A DNA stretch of 9,952 nucleotides from Bacteroidales bacterium (GCA_030632545.1 DAOVUO010000058.1:1-9952); one strand, 5' to 3'; shown: positions 1 to 7,214, counted from the first letter of the stretch. The notes: a model not told the origin generated them from the sequence alone. Program-made: numbers and translations.

Positions 1-368
1 AATTGTTCTTATAATCATGGTATTTTTACAAAAAAAACCCGTCAGATATCAAAGACCTAACAGGTTTAATATTATTTTGTACAGAATTAGCAATTATTTA
101 TAACATTGTAATTTACCAATTTGTTCTTTCATCCTATTACTAAATATTACTTTAGTTAATTTTTGCCATAAATTGTAATCCTCAAAATCTCTTAACTAAA
201 CGCCATTGAGTTTGTTTGTTTTCAATTTCACGATGAATGTTCATCATCTGCCATAAAACAATTCCTTATATCGGATGTGATTAATTTTCTTAACTTAATG
301 CTGAAAATAAGTTAATCTTTAATTGGGCAAGATTAATCAGAAATTGTCCCTTGATTTGGATTTTAAAT
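1..368. other. AT-rich noncoding region downstream of the gene cluster
   Basis: I see no gene here. Besides the terminator at 67-30, there is an 8-bp AT-rich stem (TTAATCTT 312-319 with AAGATTAA 329-336, 9-nt loop) 33 bp after the lipoprotein C stop, without a T tract. A 21-codon minus-strand frame at 247-182 (MMNIHREIENKQ...) reads like protein, but it is too short and lacks a proper ribosome site; it may be a remnant of a vanished gene or chance. Confidence 0.5.
30..67 (-). terminator. Rho-independent terminator
   Basis: Read on the minus strand, AAACCTGTTAG (67-57) pairs with CTGACGGGTTT (45-35) over 11 bp including two G-U pairs. It extends by one G-U and one A-U pair to 13 bp, with a 7-nt loop, and runs into an 8-T tract (37-30). 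The G-U pairs would be A-C mismatches on the plus strand, so the stem fits minus-strand RNA. It lies about 300 bp past the last lipoprotein stop and probably ends this transcript. Confidence 0.65.
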
Positions 369-890
369 TTATTGAAGAACATCAAGTAACAAATTAAGCT
401 CTTTATCTAGGCTATCACGTTCCTCTTGTAATATTTTTATTTCCTTAGCACTGGCATTGTTTTTACGACTTACTCTTAATTTTTTTTGCAATTTTTTATT
501 TTTTTGCTTCAAACCACTTAATTTACGCAAATTTTTCTGCCGTTCTTGTTCATTAGCAGAAAGAGCAGTTTCCTCTGTTTTAACATCTTTTTCAAGCTGA
601 TTTATGACCTTGTTAATATCTTGAAGCTTTTGCTCTTCAATATCAAACTGTTGGGCAATTGTTAGTTTTATATCCTCAAGTTTTTGAGTTTCTATATCTA
701 ACTGTTTACCTTCAAGACGATGTGCATCCAAAATCTCTTGTTTGGTTTTTAGTCGATTATTATATGTTCCCTTCCAAAGATTAATCGCCGTTGAGATAGC
801 ACCACCGTTTTCTTTTGGGTCTTCCACAGTAGAACAACCTGTTAAAATAACGCTTATAATAAAAATATATGCACTGAAAATACGTAACAT
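369..890 (-). CDS. Coiled-coil lipoprotein C with an 18-residue internal repeat
   Basis: A 173-residue lipoprotein. I place the start at 890, where AAGGAA sits 6 nt upstream and the lipobox (LTGC, Cys19) falls directly after the hydrophobic core; the open frame continues to 983 but that extension lacks these signals. Ser at +2 fits outer-membrane sorting. From about residue 45 to the end it is almost continuous charged coiled coil. Residues 64-81 and 82-99 are an imperfect tandem repeat (LDIETQKLEDI / FDIEEQKLQDI, about 10 of 18 identical). It has no glycine zipper and no clear similarity to lipoproteins A and B beyond being lipidated and coiled-coil. The 97-bp gap to lipoprotein B and shared strand suggest one transcript. 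I do not recognise a family; a periplasmic scaffold for the TagQ/TagR assembly is only a guess. Confidence 0.72.
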   Translation of the reverse strand: MLRIFSAYIFIISVILTGCSTVEDPKENGGAISTAINLWKGTYNNRLKTKQEILDAHRLEGKQLDIETQKLEDIKLTIAQQFDIEEQKLQDINKVINQLEKDVKTEETALSANEQERQKNLRKLSGLKQKNKKLQKKLRVSRKNNASAKEIKILQEERDSLDKELNLLLDVLQ

Positions 891-896
891 AATATA

Positions 897-902
897 TTCC
901 TT
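897..902 (-). promoter_or_regulatory. Ribosome binding site of lipoprotein C
   Basis: AAGGAA, 6 nt upstream of the ATG at 890. It decides this start over the in-frame upstream ATG at 983, which would bury the lipobox signal behind 31 extra residues. Confidence 0.7.
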
Positions 903-985
903 AAAAATCAGAAAGCTAGGTAGAATGCAATAAAGTACATTCATCCCAGCATAAAAAAAGTAGTTGAAAATAGAGAGTGGCACTT

Positions 986-1636
986 CTAAATCAAATTATA
1001 ATCCAAGTCTGCTAATTGCGACCCTTGCTTTTCTACTTCAGCAATTGTTTGATGAAGTTTATTAACTTCTTTTTCCAAATTAGCTAATCGGGAATCTTTG
1101 GGTTTTTCTTTTTTAATTTCAGCATGTAAAGCCTTTTGAAATTCCAATTCATCCTTCATGTTTTTAACAACTTTGCTAACTTCTTCTTGCTTCTTTTTAA
1201 GCACAATCCTTTGATTTTTTAAGGCTTGTTGATTAGCTTTTCCACGCTTTTGAAGAGACACTAATTTCTGTGTTTCTGCTTCAATATGACTAATATCGGC
1301 AACTAATTGGGTTTTATAAAGTTCTTTTTCTGCATTAAATAGTTGAGCTTTTTCTATTTCACCAACATACATTGCTTCAGCTGAAGAATATTTTTCTCGG
1401 CGGTCTTTAAGTAATTTTCCACCAATTGCTCCAATTGCACCACATATAGCTGCTGCCCCAGCAATTTCTTTCTTACTTCCTCCAAACAATGCAGCACCAA
1501 CACCACAAGCAACTGCTCCCAAAGCTCCTCCTTGCAAAGCTTCACTCTTTGTCCATGGCATATTAGCACATCCTGATAAAATGAAAGTGGTGGCTGCTGC
1601 TGCCGATATATTTCGTATAACACTTTTTTGTGTCAT
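986..1636 (-). CDS. Coiled-coil lipoprotein B, paralogue of A with intact glycine zipper
   Basis: A 216-residue lipoprotein with a strong Shine-Dalgarno (GAGGAG, 8-nt spacer) and lipobox LSGC at Cys23. Residues about 34-75 form a clear glycine zipper in two hydrophobic hairpin halves (GGALGAVACGVGAALFGG and AGAAAICGAIGAIGGKLL) around a short charged SKKE turn, like the glycine-zipper 2TM segments of outer-membrane lipoproteins. Residues about 80-216 are coiled coil, very close to lipoprotein A (block RLANLEKEVNKL). It arose by tandem duplication; a 171-bp AT-rich gap separates it from A. The zipper could insert in or pack on a membrane, while the coiled coil reaches into the periplasm. It is a second TagQ candidate. 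The paralogue relation is seen directly; the function is inferred. Confidence 0.8.
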   Translation of the reverse strand: MTQKSVIRNISAAAATTFILSGCANMPWTKSEALQGGALGAVACGVGAALFGGSKKEIAGAAAICGAIGAIGGKLLKDRREKYSSAEAMYVGEIEKAQLFNAEKELYKTQLVADISHIEAETQKLVSLQKRGKANQQALKNQRIVLKKKQEEVSKVVKNMKDELEFQKALHAEIKKEKPKDSRLANLEKEVNKLHQTIAEVEKQGSQLADLDYNLI

Positions 1637-1676
1637 ATTTGCTTCTCCTCTATTTATTAAAATTCAAAATCAAGTA

Positions 1677-1800
1677 AATTAATAGTTTGCTATCCAAAAA
1701 AATAGAAAATGTGTTAATGGAATTAGGAAAATCTTGTTTCCCTGGAAAAAGTTTTACAATTTTTTATATATTTTTATTATGGTAAATAGCTACAAATATT
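1677..1800. repeat. Possible degenerate copy of the inverted-repeat element
   Basis: TGGTAAATAGCTACAAA (1780-1796) matches the right arm of the 4351-4482 element (TGGTAGATAGTTACAAA) at 15 of 17 positions. AATAGTTTGCTATCCAAA (1681-1698) is a gapped partner about 80 bp away, giving a similar overall size of about 124 bp. The interior is AT-rich and lacks the nested hairpin. It fills most of the gap between lipoproteins A and B. The right arm is fairly persuasive and the left arm weak. Confidence 0.35.
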
Positions 1801-1807
1801 AATATCT

Positions 1808-2449
1808 TTAAACCAAATCATCATCCAAGCTTGCTAATTGAGACCTTTGTTTTTCCACTTCAGCAATTGTTTGGTTAAGCTTATTAACTTCCTTCTCTAA
1901 ATTAGCCAATCGAGAATCTTTGGGTTTTTCTTTTTTAATTTTAGCATGTAAAGCCTGTTGAAATTTTAGTTCATCCTTCATGTTTTTAGCAACTTTATCA
2001 ACTTCTTCTTGTTTTTTTTGAAGCACAATTTTTTGATTTTTCAAAGCCTGTTGATCAGTTTGTCCATTTTTTTGAAGAGATAGCATTTTTTGTGTTTCCA
2101 CTTTAAGTTGATGAACTTCGGCAACTAATTGCGTTTTGTAATGTTCTTTTTCGGTATTAAATAGTTGAACTTCCTTTATTTCACCATTATAAAATTCTTC
2201 AGCTGAGGCATATTTTTCTCTACGATTTTTAAGCAATTGCTCACCAATTACTTCAATTGTGCCACATATAGCCGCAGCTTTTGCAATATCACTTCCATTT
2301 CCTCCAAATAACGCAACACCTAAACCACAAGCGACTGCCCTCAAAGCCCCTAATCCTAAAGATTCTTGGGGCATATTAGCACATCCTGATAAAATGAAAG
2401 TAGTAGCAACTATTAGTGATACGTTGCGTATAAAACTTCTTTGTACCAT
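1808..2449 (-). CDS. Coiled-coil lipoprotein A, TagQ position, degraded glycine zipper
   Basis: A 213-residue lipoprotein starting at the ATG of 2449, chosen over the in-frame ATG at 2509 because it has AGAGG 5 nt upstream and places a lipobox (LSGC, Cys23) at the normal distance. Ala at +2 does not favour inner-membrane retention, so outer-membrane sorting is expected. Residues about 31-75 resemble a glycine-zipper segment, but several small residues seen in the downstream paralogue are bulky or charged here (GALRAVACGLGVALFGG; CGTIEVIGEQLL). Residues about 80-213 are charged heptad-like coiled coil ending in a strongly conserved stretch (RLANLEKEVNKL). It is the gene next to tagR, the place of tagQ in P. 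aeruginosa, so a TagQ-like role anchoring TagR at the outer membrane is inferred from position and lipidation only. It is about 72% identical to the next gene by hand alignment. Confidence 0.8.
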   Translation of the reverse strand: MVQRSFIRNVSLIVATTFILSGCANMPQESLGLGALRAVACGLGVALFGGNGSDIAKAAAICGTIEVIGEQLLKNRREKYASAEEFYNGEIKEVQLFNTEKEHYKTQLVAEVHQLKVETQKMLSLQKNGQTDQQALKNQKIVLQKKQEEVDKVAKNMKDELKFQQALHAKIKKEKPKDSRLANLEKEVNKLNQTIAEVEKQRSQLASLDDDLV

Positions 2450-2454
2450 ATTTA

Positions 2455-2459
2455 CCTCT
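2455..2459 (-). promoter_or_regulatory. Ribosome binding site of lipoprotein A
   Basis: AGAGG, 5 nt upstream of the ATG at 2449, inside the 13-nt gap after the tagR-like stop codon. It selects 2449 rather than the longer frame starting at 2509 within the tagR-like gene. The paralogous gene B begins at the equivalent residue. Confidence 0.7.
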
Positions 2460-2462
2460 ACC

Positions 2463-4310
2463 TTATTTATTAAAAGTAATTTCAAAATCTCGTAACCATT
2501 TTTTTGCATCAGCTGTTAAATTTCGCTGATAATCACGAACATGTTGCTCTAAAACTGAAAGTACAAGTTTGGAGCGACTAGTTTGTTTTCGTTGTTGGAT
2601 GCTATAAATGGCATTATTTACATAAGATTTGCTATAACCGCTCAATTTTTGTATTTTATCTACATAAGTTTTTACAAGTTCGCCAAGATAGATTTCTCGT
2701 TCTTGGATTTTTTCTTGCGTTTTAAAAACTTTCGGTTGGTGGCGAGTGGAGATTTTAGCCAGTTCCTTTAGTTTCACTAAATTCTTTTTTAATGAAGCTA
2801 TTCTAATAATATCTTGTCCTATCAAAACTCCATAAATTAAAGCATCACGTGCTTCACTTTTAGCACTTTCAGTCAAACCTAAGTCTAATTTCTGCTCGGC
2901 TTTTTCAATCTGGGTTTTTACCGCTTTTAGCTCATCAGTAGTTCCTTGTAATCTTTCAATCAATTGTTGATTTTGAGTTTGTAATTTGCTAACTTCATCT
3001 TTTGTTTGGCGAAAACTAACAACTTCTGTGCTATTTTTATTTTTTTCGTTTTTTAAATTATCAAGAAGTAGTTGATTTTTTAACTCTAATTGGTTAATCT
3101 CGTTATTCGCCTGTTGAAGATTAGAAGCCGCTCCTGCTGTAACTGGCGCATTTGCCAATGTGGAAGCAATAGGAAGTTTTGCTCTAATGTCATTAATATA
3201 TTTTTTATAGGCGGTTTTTAAATTAACCTCGGTATATTTATTGACAAACACATTAGAACCAATTGCCAAACGAATTCCAGTTTCATAAGAACGACGAATT
3301 CCCATTTGATTTTCATCTGTATTCCAATAATAAATCTCAACCTCTTCACGCCGTGAAGAACGCAAACCTTCTGAAGTAGTACCTACATCTCCGCCACGTG
3401 CCACAATTCCACCAGGCTTTCCTAACCAATATTCAGGCAAAAAAAGTCCAGTCGTCATTTCTTGGACATTACCAAACATATCATAGATTCCCAGTCGATT
3501 AGGTTTTTTTAAACCAATTCGTCTCAATTGTTGTTTAGCATTTTTCAAATACCACGCATGTTTTTTTAATTTAGCTTTTGGAAAAGGTAATTTATCATTA
3601 AATCCCTCTGCAAGTTGGTTAGCTTTTATGTCATAACCACCGCGTGCCGTATATTCCCATTCTAATTCAGTTGGTAAGCGAATAAATCCTGGAATTTCAT
3701 TATATTTACCAATATAAGGATTTTTTTCAAAGTGTTTTGGTAAAAAATTAATTCGGTTTTTTTTCTCAAACAACCAAAGATTGTACTTATGAATAAATTC
3801 TTGAAATACTAGCCAACTAATCTCGGAAACAGGTTCTGCTAATTTTGTCGTTTTTGCTTTTATTTGATTCCAAGTAGTTGCAGTTACTTCTTTACGAAAA
3901 ATTTCTATCCCCATAATAGCAATAAATTGGGCTTTACTAACTTCATATTTGCCTAAATAATTAGCCCATTGCTTAGTTTCAGATTTAGCATCATAAAAAG
4001 AGCCATTGATTGAGGTTTTCAAAGGTATTTCAAACATTCCACCAGCACCATCGCCAATTTCAATAACTCTATTGCTATCGCCCCAAAAATTTTTACCAGG
4101 TACGATAACTTTGCGGAAAACCATTTCTAAATCACATGGCATAGGCAGTTTTATATCATCCTCTAATTTTATATCATTTTTTAAGGGTTTGGGATTATAA
4201 TATATTCGCTTATTAGCAAGATTTTTGAGCATGCCAATATCACAATCCGCATAAACAACTCCATTCAAACTACTAAAAAGTAATAAAGCGATTAAAATTA
4301 AATTTTTCAT
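2463..4310 (-). CDS. tagR: Periplasmic SUMF1/FGE-fold protein with coiled-coil extension, TagR-like
   Basis: A 615-residue exported protein. Residues 1-21 are a Sec signal peptide with a VYA cleavage site. Residues about 60-350 are a formylglycine-generating-enzyme (SUMF1) fold: YLGKYEVSKAQF (118-129), RLPTELEWEYTARGG (211-225), GIYDMFGNVQEM (274-285), ARGGDVG (304-310) and TGIRLAI (344-350). Only two cysteines exist (Cys23, Cys59) and neither lies in the fold's catalytic region, so it should not be an active formylglycine synthase; the two could form a disulfide. Residues about 395-475 are a Gln/Asn/Lys-rich coiled coil, followed by a helical C-terminus to 615. In P. aeruginosa TagR is a non-catalytic periplasmic SUMF1 protein that acts upstream of PpkA and is held at the outer membrane by TagQ. 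The start has AGGAA 9 nt upstream. The gene ends 13 nt before the first lipoprotein, as in an operon. Confidence 0.82.
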   Translation of the reverse strand: MKNLILIALLLFSSLNGVVYADCDIGMLKNLANKRIYYNPKPLKNDIKLEDDIKLPMPCDLEMVFRKVIVPGKNFWGDSNRVIEIGDGAGGMFEIPLKTSINGSFYDAKSETKQWANYLGKYEVSKAQFIAIMGIEIFRKEVTATTWNQIKAKTTKLAEPVSEISWLVFQEFIHKYNLWLFEKKNRINFLPKHFEKNPYIGKYNEIPGFIRLPTELEWEYTARGGYDIKANQLAEGFNDKLPFPKAKLKKHAWYLKNAKQQLRRIGLKKPNRLGIYDMFGNVQEMTTGLFLPEYWLGKPGGIVARGGDVGTTSEGLRSSRREEVEIYYWNTDENQMGIRRSYETGIRLAIGSNVFVNKYTEVNLKTAYKKYINDIRAKLPIASTLANAPVTAGAASNLQQANNEINQLELKNQLLLDNLKNEKNKNSTEVVSFRQTKDEVSKLQTQNQQLIERLQGTTDELKAVKTQIEKAEQKLDLGLTESAKSEARDALIYGVLIGQDIIRIASLKKNLVKLKELAKISTRHQPKVFKTQEKIQEREIYLGELVKTYVDKIQKLSGYSKSYVNNAIYSIQQRKQTSRSKLVLSVLEQHVRDYQRNLTADAKKWLRDFEITFNK

Positions 4311-4350
4311 TTTTAATTATTCCTATTTTAAAGTGTATTATTTATATAAA

Positions 4351-4482
4351 AATTTTGGTAACTATCTACCAATTAAACTTTAAATGCGAATTAAGAACAC
4401 GATTGATGCGTTTCGTTCCTCAACAGCATCCTACATTTTTACTTAATTTTATACGTATTTCTTGGTAGATAGTTACAAAATT
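4351..4482. repeat. 132-bp inverted-repeat element between tagS and tagR
   Basis: The arm GTAACTATCTACCAA (4358-4372) is the exact reverse complement of TTGGTAGATAGTTAC (4462-4476). Pairing continues for six more bases (AATTTT 4351-4356 with AAAATT 4477-4482) if G4357 is bulged. The arms enclose 89 bp with no open reading frame of note. The size and terminal inverted repeats are like a miniature inverted-repeat element (MITE). I could not find a convincing target-site duplication. In RNA the arms could fold into a long stem between the tagS and tagR reading frames. Confidence 0.7.
4405..4430. repeat. Short hairpin repeat nested in the inverted-repeat element
   Basis: GATGCGTT (4405-4412) pairs with AAC-GCATC (4422-4430, A4425 bulged) around the 9-nt loop TCGTTCCTC. 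On the minus strand the surrounding sequence reads TAGGATGC...TTGAGGAACGAAACGCATC. From memory this closely resembles small dispersed hairpin repeats common in cyanobacteria and Beggiatoa-type genomes; that similarity was not searched. Confidence 0.55.
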
Positions 4483-4546
4483 TGATTGAAACTAAAAGCA
4501 ATCATAATTCATCAACTAAATCACAAAAATCATAGTTCAGACATTA

Positions 4547-6385
4547 TTACTCTTCCCTAAGAGCTTCGGCTGGATCAATTTGCGTTGTTTTCCAAGCTGC
4601 TAAAAGCGCACTGATAAAAGCCACACTCACCGTCAATAAAGTGGCAATTACTAAATGACTTGCTGGCAAATAGCAAATCTTTTGTCCCATTTCTAAATCA
4701 TTTGAAAAAACCAAGTTAATTACCAACGATAAAGTAAAATAAGCTGAAATAGCAGCACCAATGCTCAAAATAGCCATCGCTAAAGCTTGGTAAATAGGAA
4801 ATCTAAATACTTGGTAACGAGAAAGTCCAAGCAGGCGCATAATACTTAAATCCCGTTTTTTACGTTCCACAGCCGCATAAAGACTAGCTATCAAAGCAGC
4901 TATGCCCCCAATAATACCTACAATAGCTACCAACCAAAAAATTCTAGTTAAACCACGGTCTAAAATCCGAATGCGTTCAATTGCATCGACTTTGGCTGAG
5001 ATTTCCAAATTTTGCTGTTTCAATGCAGTATAAATTGGCTGAACGTCATCTATGGTTTTAGCATATAGCCGAAATCCACCATAACCACCTCTAGCTAGTA
5101 AAAATGTTTGCTGATTGTCATCGAAAATAATTTCACGTTGCAAACCAGTACGCAGAGTGGCTAATAGTTCAATCGGCACTAAAGCATATTGGCTAGGACT
5201 TTTTCCTTGAATACGTAGTGGAAAAGTAAGCGTACCTTTTATGCCTGCAAAGCTAGTTTCAATTACTGTTTCCAACTTTTCGATATTATTTGGCAATAAT
5301 AGTTGGCCAATTTTTTGGTAAGAAGGCTTATTTTTTAAAGCCCCCCAAGGCAATTCTGACAACCCAAGTGTTTGGAGATGTTTAGGAGAAAGTGAAAGTC
5401 CAAATACGGATATTTCCTTCTTAGATTGTCTAAAAGTAGATGCTTTGACATAAGGTATTATAATGGCTTTTTTCCCACGCAGTTTTCGTTTCACAGCTCG
5501 GTAACTGGACGCTTGAACAATATTATTAGCATTATGCAAATGATAAGACACCAAATGGGTTGGTAAATTAAAACCAGTAATTTGAGCAAAGGCTTGATTA
5601 GCTAATAATTCTACTTCATTAACACCAGTATTAATTCTAAGATTACCTTTAGCAATTAAATCCAGTTTTTGCGGTAACACGGCAATAATACCATCAAAAC
5701 TTAAATAAGGACGTGGTGAACCTCCAGTCCAATTTCGGGTCGGAATCGCCATCCCTTCTTTATAATTTTCCACATCAACTACAAAATTAAGGGGAGTATA
5801 AATTCTTTCTAAAATACCCGCTCGTGGATTCAGTATCGAAACAATTTCTAATTCTGCGGTTGCAAATTCTTGACGACCGCCACGATTTCGAGTTACACGC
5901 ACGGATAAATTATCTCCTACTGCAACCCCTATTTCTTCAGCAGCCATTTTGGTCATAACACACTGATTTCCTTTGGGAATTTGTCCTCCATTTTCAAGAA
6001 TTAGCGGATCACCCATTCCTGTTGGGATAAGGTCAAATATCTCGGTTTTTTGAGAATTAAGTATTTTAACCGTAATAATAGAAGCGGCTGGTAAAATAGT
6101 TGGGGTTAAAAAAGCAATATCATTCCGTTCCGCAAAATCGGTAAACCATTGTTTTTTGTACTCATAAGTCTGCGTGGGTCTAATTTCCCGATACACTGGG
6201 TCTTGTACCAATCTATCTCGCAAAGTAGCAATAGTTCCATATTTAAGACCTAGCAACAATAAAATTGGAGCAATAACCGCTGCAATCGCAAGCACTAAAC
6301 ATAAGGTCAAAATCCATTCATGGAATAAATCAAACAAGGCTAAATTTAACACGGTGCCACGTGATTTCTGTTGTTGGGAAGTCAT
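4547..6385 (-). CDS. tagS: FtsX/MacB-type ABC permease with a large periplasmic domain, TagS-like
   Basis: A 612-residue inner-membrane permease. TM1 spans about residues 24-47 (hydrophobic run around LVLAIAAVIAPILLLLGL). A periplasmic domain of roughly 430 residues follows, then three C-terminal helices at about 482-504, 532-560 and 576-597. The cytoplasmic loop after TM2 (ERKKRDLSIMRLLGLSRYQV) and the C-terminal WKTTQIDPAEALREE are hallmarks of FtsX-fold permeases of the MacB/LolCE type, which transmit ATPase motion to the periplasm rather than form a channel. The gene is translationally coupled to the ATPase gene. With SUMF1 and lipoprotein genes downstream and a PpkA-like gene upstream, the best reading is TagS. 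A LolC- or MacB-like lipoprotein or efflux permease is less likely, because no second permease or membrane-fusion gene is present here. Confidence 0.83.
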   Translation of the reverse strand: MTSQQQKSRGTVLNLALFDLFHEWILTLCLVLAIAAVIAPILLLLGLKYGTIATLRDRLVQDPVYREIRPTQTYEYKKQWFTDFAERNDIAFLTPTILPAASIITVKILNSQKTEIFDLIPTGMGDPLILENGGQIPKGNQCVMTKMAAEEIGVAVGDNLSVRVTRNRGGRQEFATAELEIVSILNPRAGILERIYTPLNFVVDVENYKEGMAIPTRNWTGGSPRPYLSFDGIIAVLPQKLDLIAKGNLRINTGVNEVELLANQAFAQITGFNLPTHLVSYHLHNANNIVQASSYRAVKRKLRGKKAIIIPYVKASTFRQSKKEISVFGLSLSPKHLQTLGLSELPWGALKNKPSYQKIGQLLLPNNIEKLETVIETSFAGIKGTLTFPLRIQGKSPSQYALVPIELLATLRTGLQREIIFDDNQQTFLLARGGYGGFRLYAKTIDDVQPIYTALKQQNLEISAKVDAIERIRILDRGLTRIFWLVAIVGIIGGIAALIASLYAAVERKKRDLSIMRLLGLSRYQVFRFPIYQALAMAILSIGAAISAYFTLSLVINLVFSNDLEMGQKICYLPASHLVIATLLTVSVAFISALLAAWKTTQIDPAEALREE

Positions 6386-7137
6386 GCTGTTGCCTCAAAG
6401 CAAACTGAACGGGTCAAGGTTTTAGATTCGCGTGTTACTTTAAATGTGAAAGTTGTATCTGCTAATTCCGCCACTAAATCGTGATTATGAGTAACCATAA
6501 CAATAGTTGTTCCAATTTCTTTTGCCAGCTTATGAAAATTTTGTACAATAATATGGGCATTTTCTTTATCAACTGCCGCCGTGGGTTCATCTGCTAAAAT
6601 GATTTCGGGTTGATGGGTCATAGCTCGTAAAATAGCTACTCTTTGCCGTTGTCCACCAGAAAGAAATTGCGGCTTTTTAGATAAAAGTTCAGCAACTCCC
6701 ATTCTTTGTGCTAGTTGAACTATTTTTTCATCTGAATAACCACTGCCTTTGATTCGGATGGGTAAATAAATATTTTTTTTAACAGTTAAAAAAGGTAATA
6801 AGCCGCCAGTTTGTAACACATAACCGAATAAATTGCGCCTAATCTCTGCTAATCTTGATTCTTCTTTCTGATTCCACAGTCTTTTAAGATTAACTTTATT
6901 ATCAGCCACATAAATGTAAAATTCTTGACATTGGTCAGGACGTAATACTAATGCCAATATATCTAATAAAGTACTTTTGCCACAGCCACTAGCTCCCACT
7001 ATCGCCACAAATTGTCCACGTTGCAAACTAAAATTGGGTACTTCGAGTTCAAAACTTATACCACCTTGCTCTCGCTGTTTTAACATTTTGCTAATACTTA
7101 ATAGCGGTGCTGGTGAGAATTTGGATTGTTTATTCAT
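6382..7137 (-). CDS. tagT: ABC transporter ATP-binding protein, TagT-like
   Basis: A 251-residue ABC ATPase with a complete motif set: Walker A GASGCGKST (48-56), Q-loop Gln109 (VLQTGGLLPFLTV), signature LSGGQRQR (159-166), Walker B IILADEPT (179-186, catalytic Glu184), D-loop AAVDKE (187-192) and switch His217 (VTHNHD). By sequence alone it belongs to the LolD/MacB-type ATPases that serve FtsX-like permeases. The ATGA overlap with the permease gene (6385-6382) and the ppkA/SUMF1/lipoprotein context point to TagT. In P. aeruginosa TagT hydrolyses ATP and, with TagS, is needed for PpkA-dependent activation of T6SS; no transported substrate is established. The start at 7137 has no clear Shine-Dalgarno. 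A possible -10 (TAGAAT, 7167-7162) lies upstream without a convincing -35. Confidence 0.85.
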   Translation of the reverse strand: MNKQSKFSPAPLLSISKMLKQREQGGISFELEVPNFSLQRGQFVAIVGASGCGKSTLLDILALVLRPDQCQEFYIYVADNKVNLKRLWNQKEESRLAEIRRNLFGYVLQTGGLLPFLTVKKNIYLPIRIKGSGYSDEKIVQLAQRMGVAELLSKKPQFLSGGQRQRVAILRAMTHQPEIILADEPTAAVDKENAHIIVQNFHKLAKEIGTTIVMVTHNHDLVAELADTTFTFKVTRESKTLTRSVCFEATA

Positions 7138-7214
7138 TTGTTCGATTGTAATGTTAATTTCATTCTAAAAAATACAGCAATATCAAAGTTAAATAGTCCA
7201 CTATCCGTTACGAT

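Noticed and set aside
50..66. Small palindrome ACCT-AAC-AGGT as an operator or repeat on its own.
   Set aside because: It is four base pairs with a three-base loop and lies inside the much longer terminator stem.
1354..1623. Minus-strand frame of about 89 codons overlapping the start of lipoprotein B.
   Set aside because: It overlaps a gene with a clear lipobox, glycine zipper and ribosome site, and its own peptide has no recognisable features.
2259..2495. Plus-strand open frame of about 78 codons opposite lipoprotein A; similar ones opposite other genes (for example 4006-4200, 6174-6425, 6977-7168, 7895-8122, 9316-9564).
   Set aside because: These frames are antisense to well-supported genes, have no family motifs and no convincing ribosome sites.
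2463..4310. Reading the SUMF1-fold protein as a sulfatase-activating formylglycine-generating enzyme.
   Set aside because: No cysteines occur in the catalytic region, no sulfatase gene is nearby, and the neighbours fit TagR.
4547..7137. Reading the ABC pair as LolCDE lipoprotein export or MacB efflux, given the adjacent lipoproteins.
   Set aside because: There is only one permease, no membrane-fusion or outer-membrane partner, and a PpkA-like gene upstream with a SUMF1 gene downstream. TagST explains the set better, though sequence alone cannot exclude the others.
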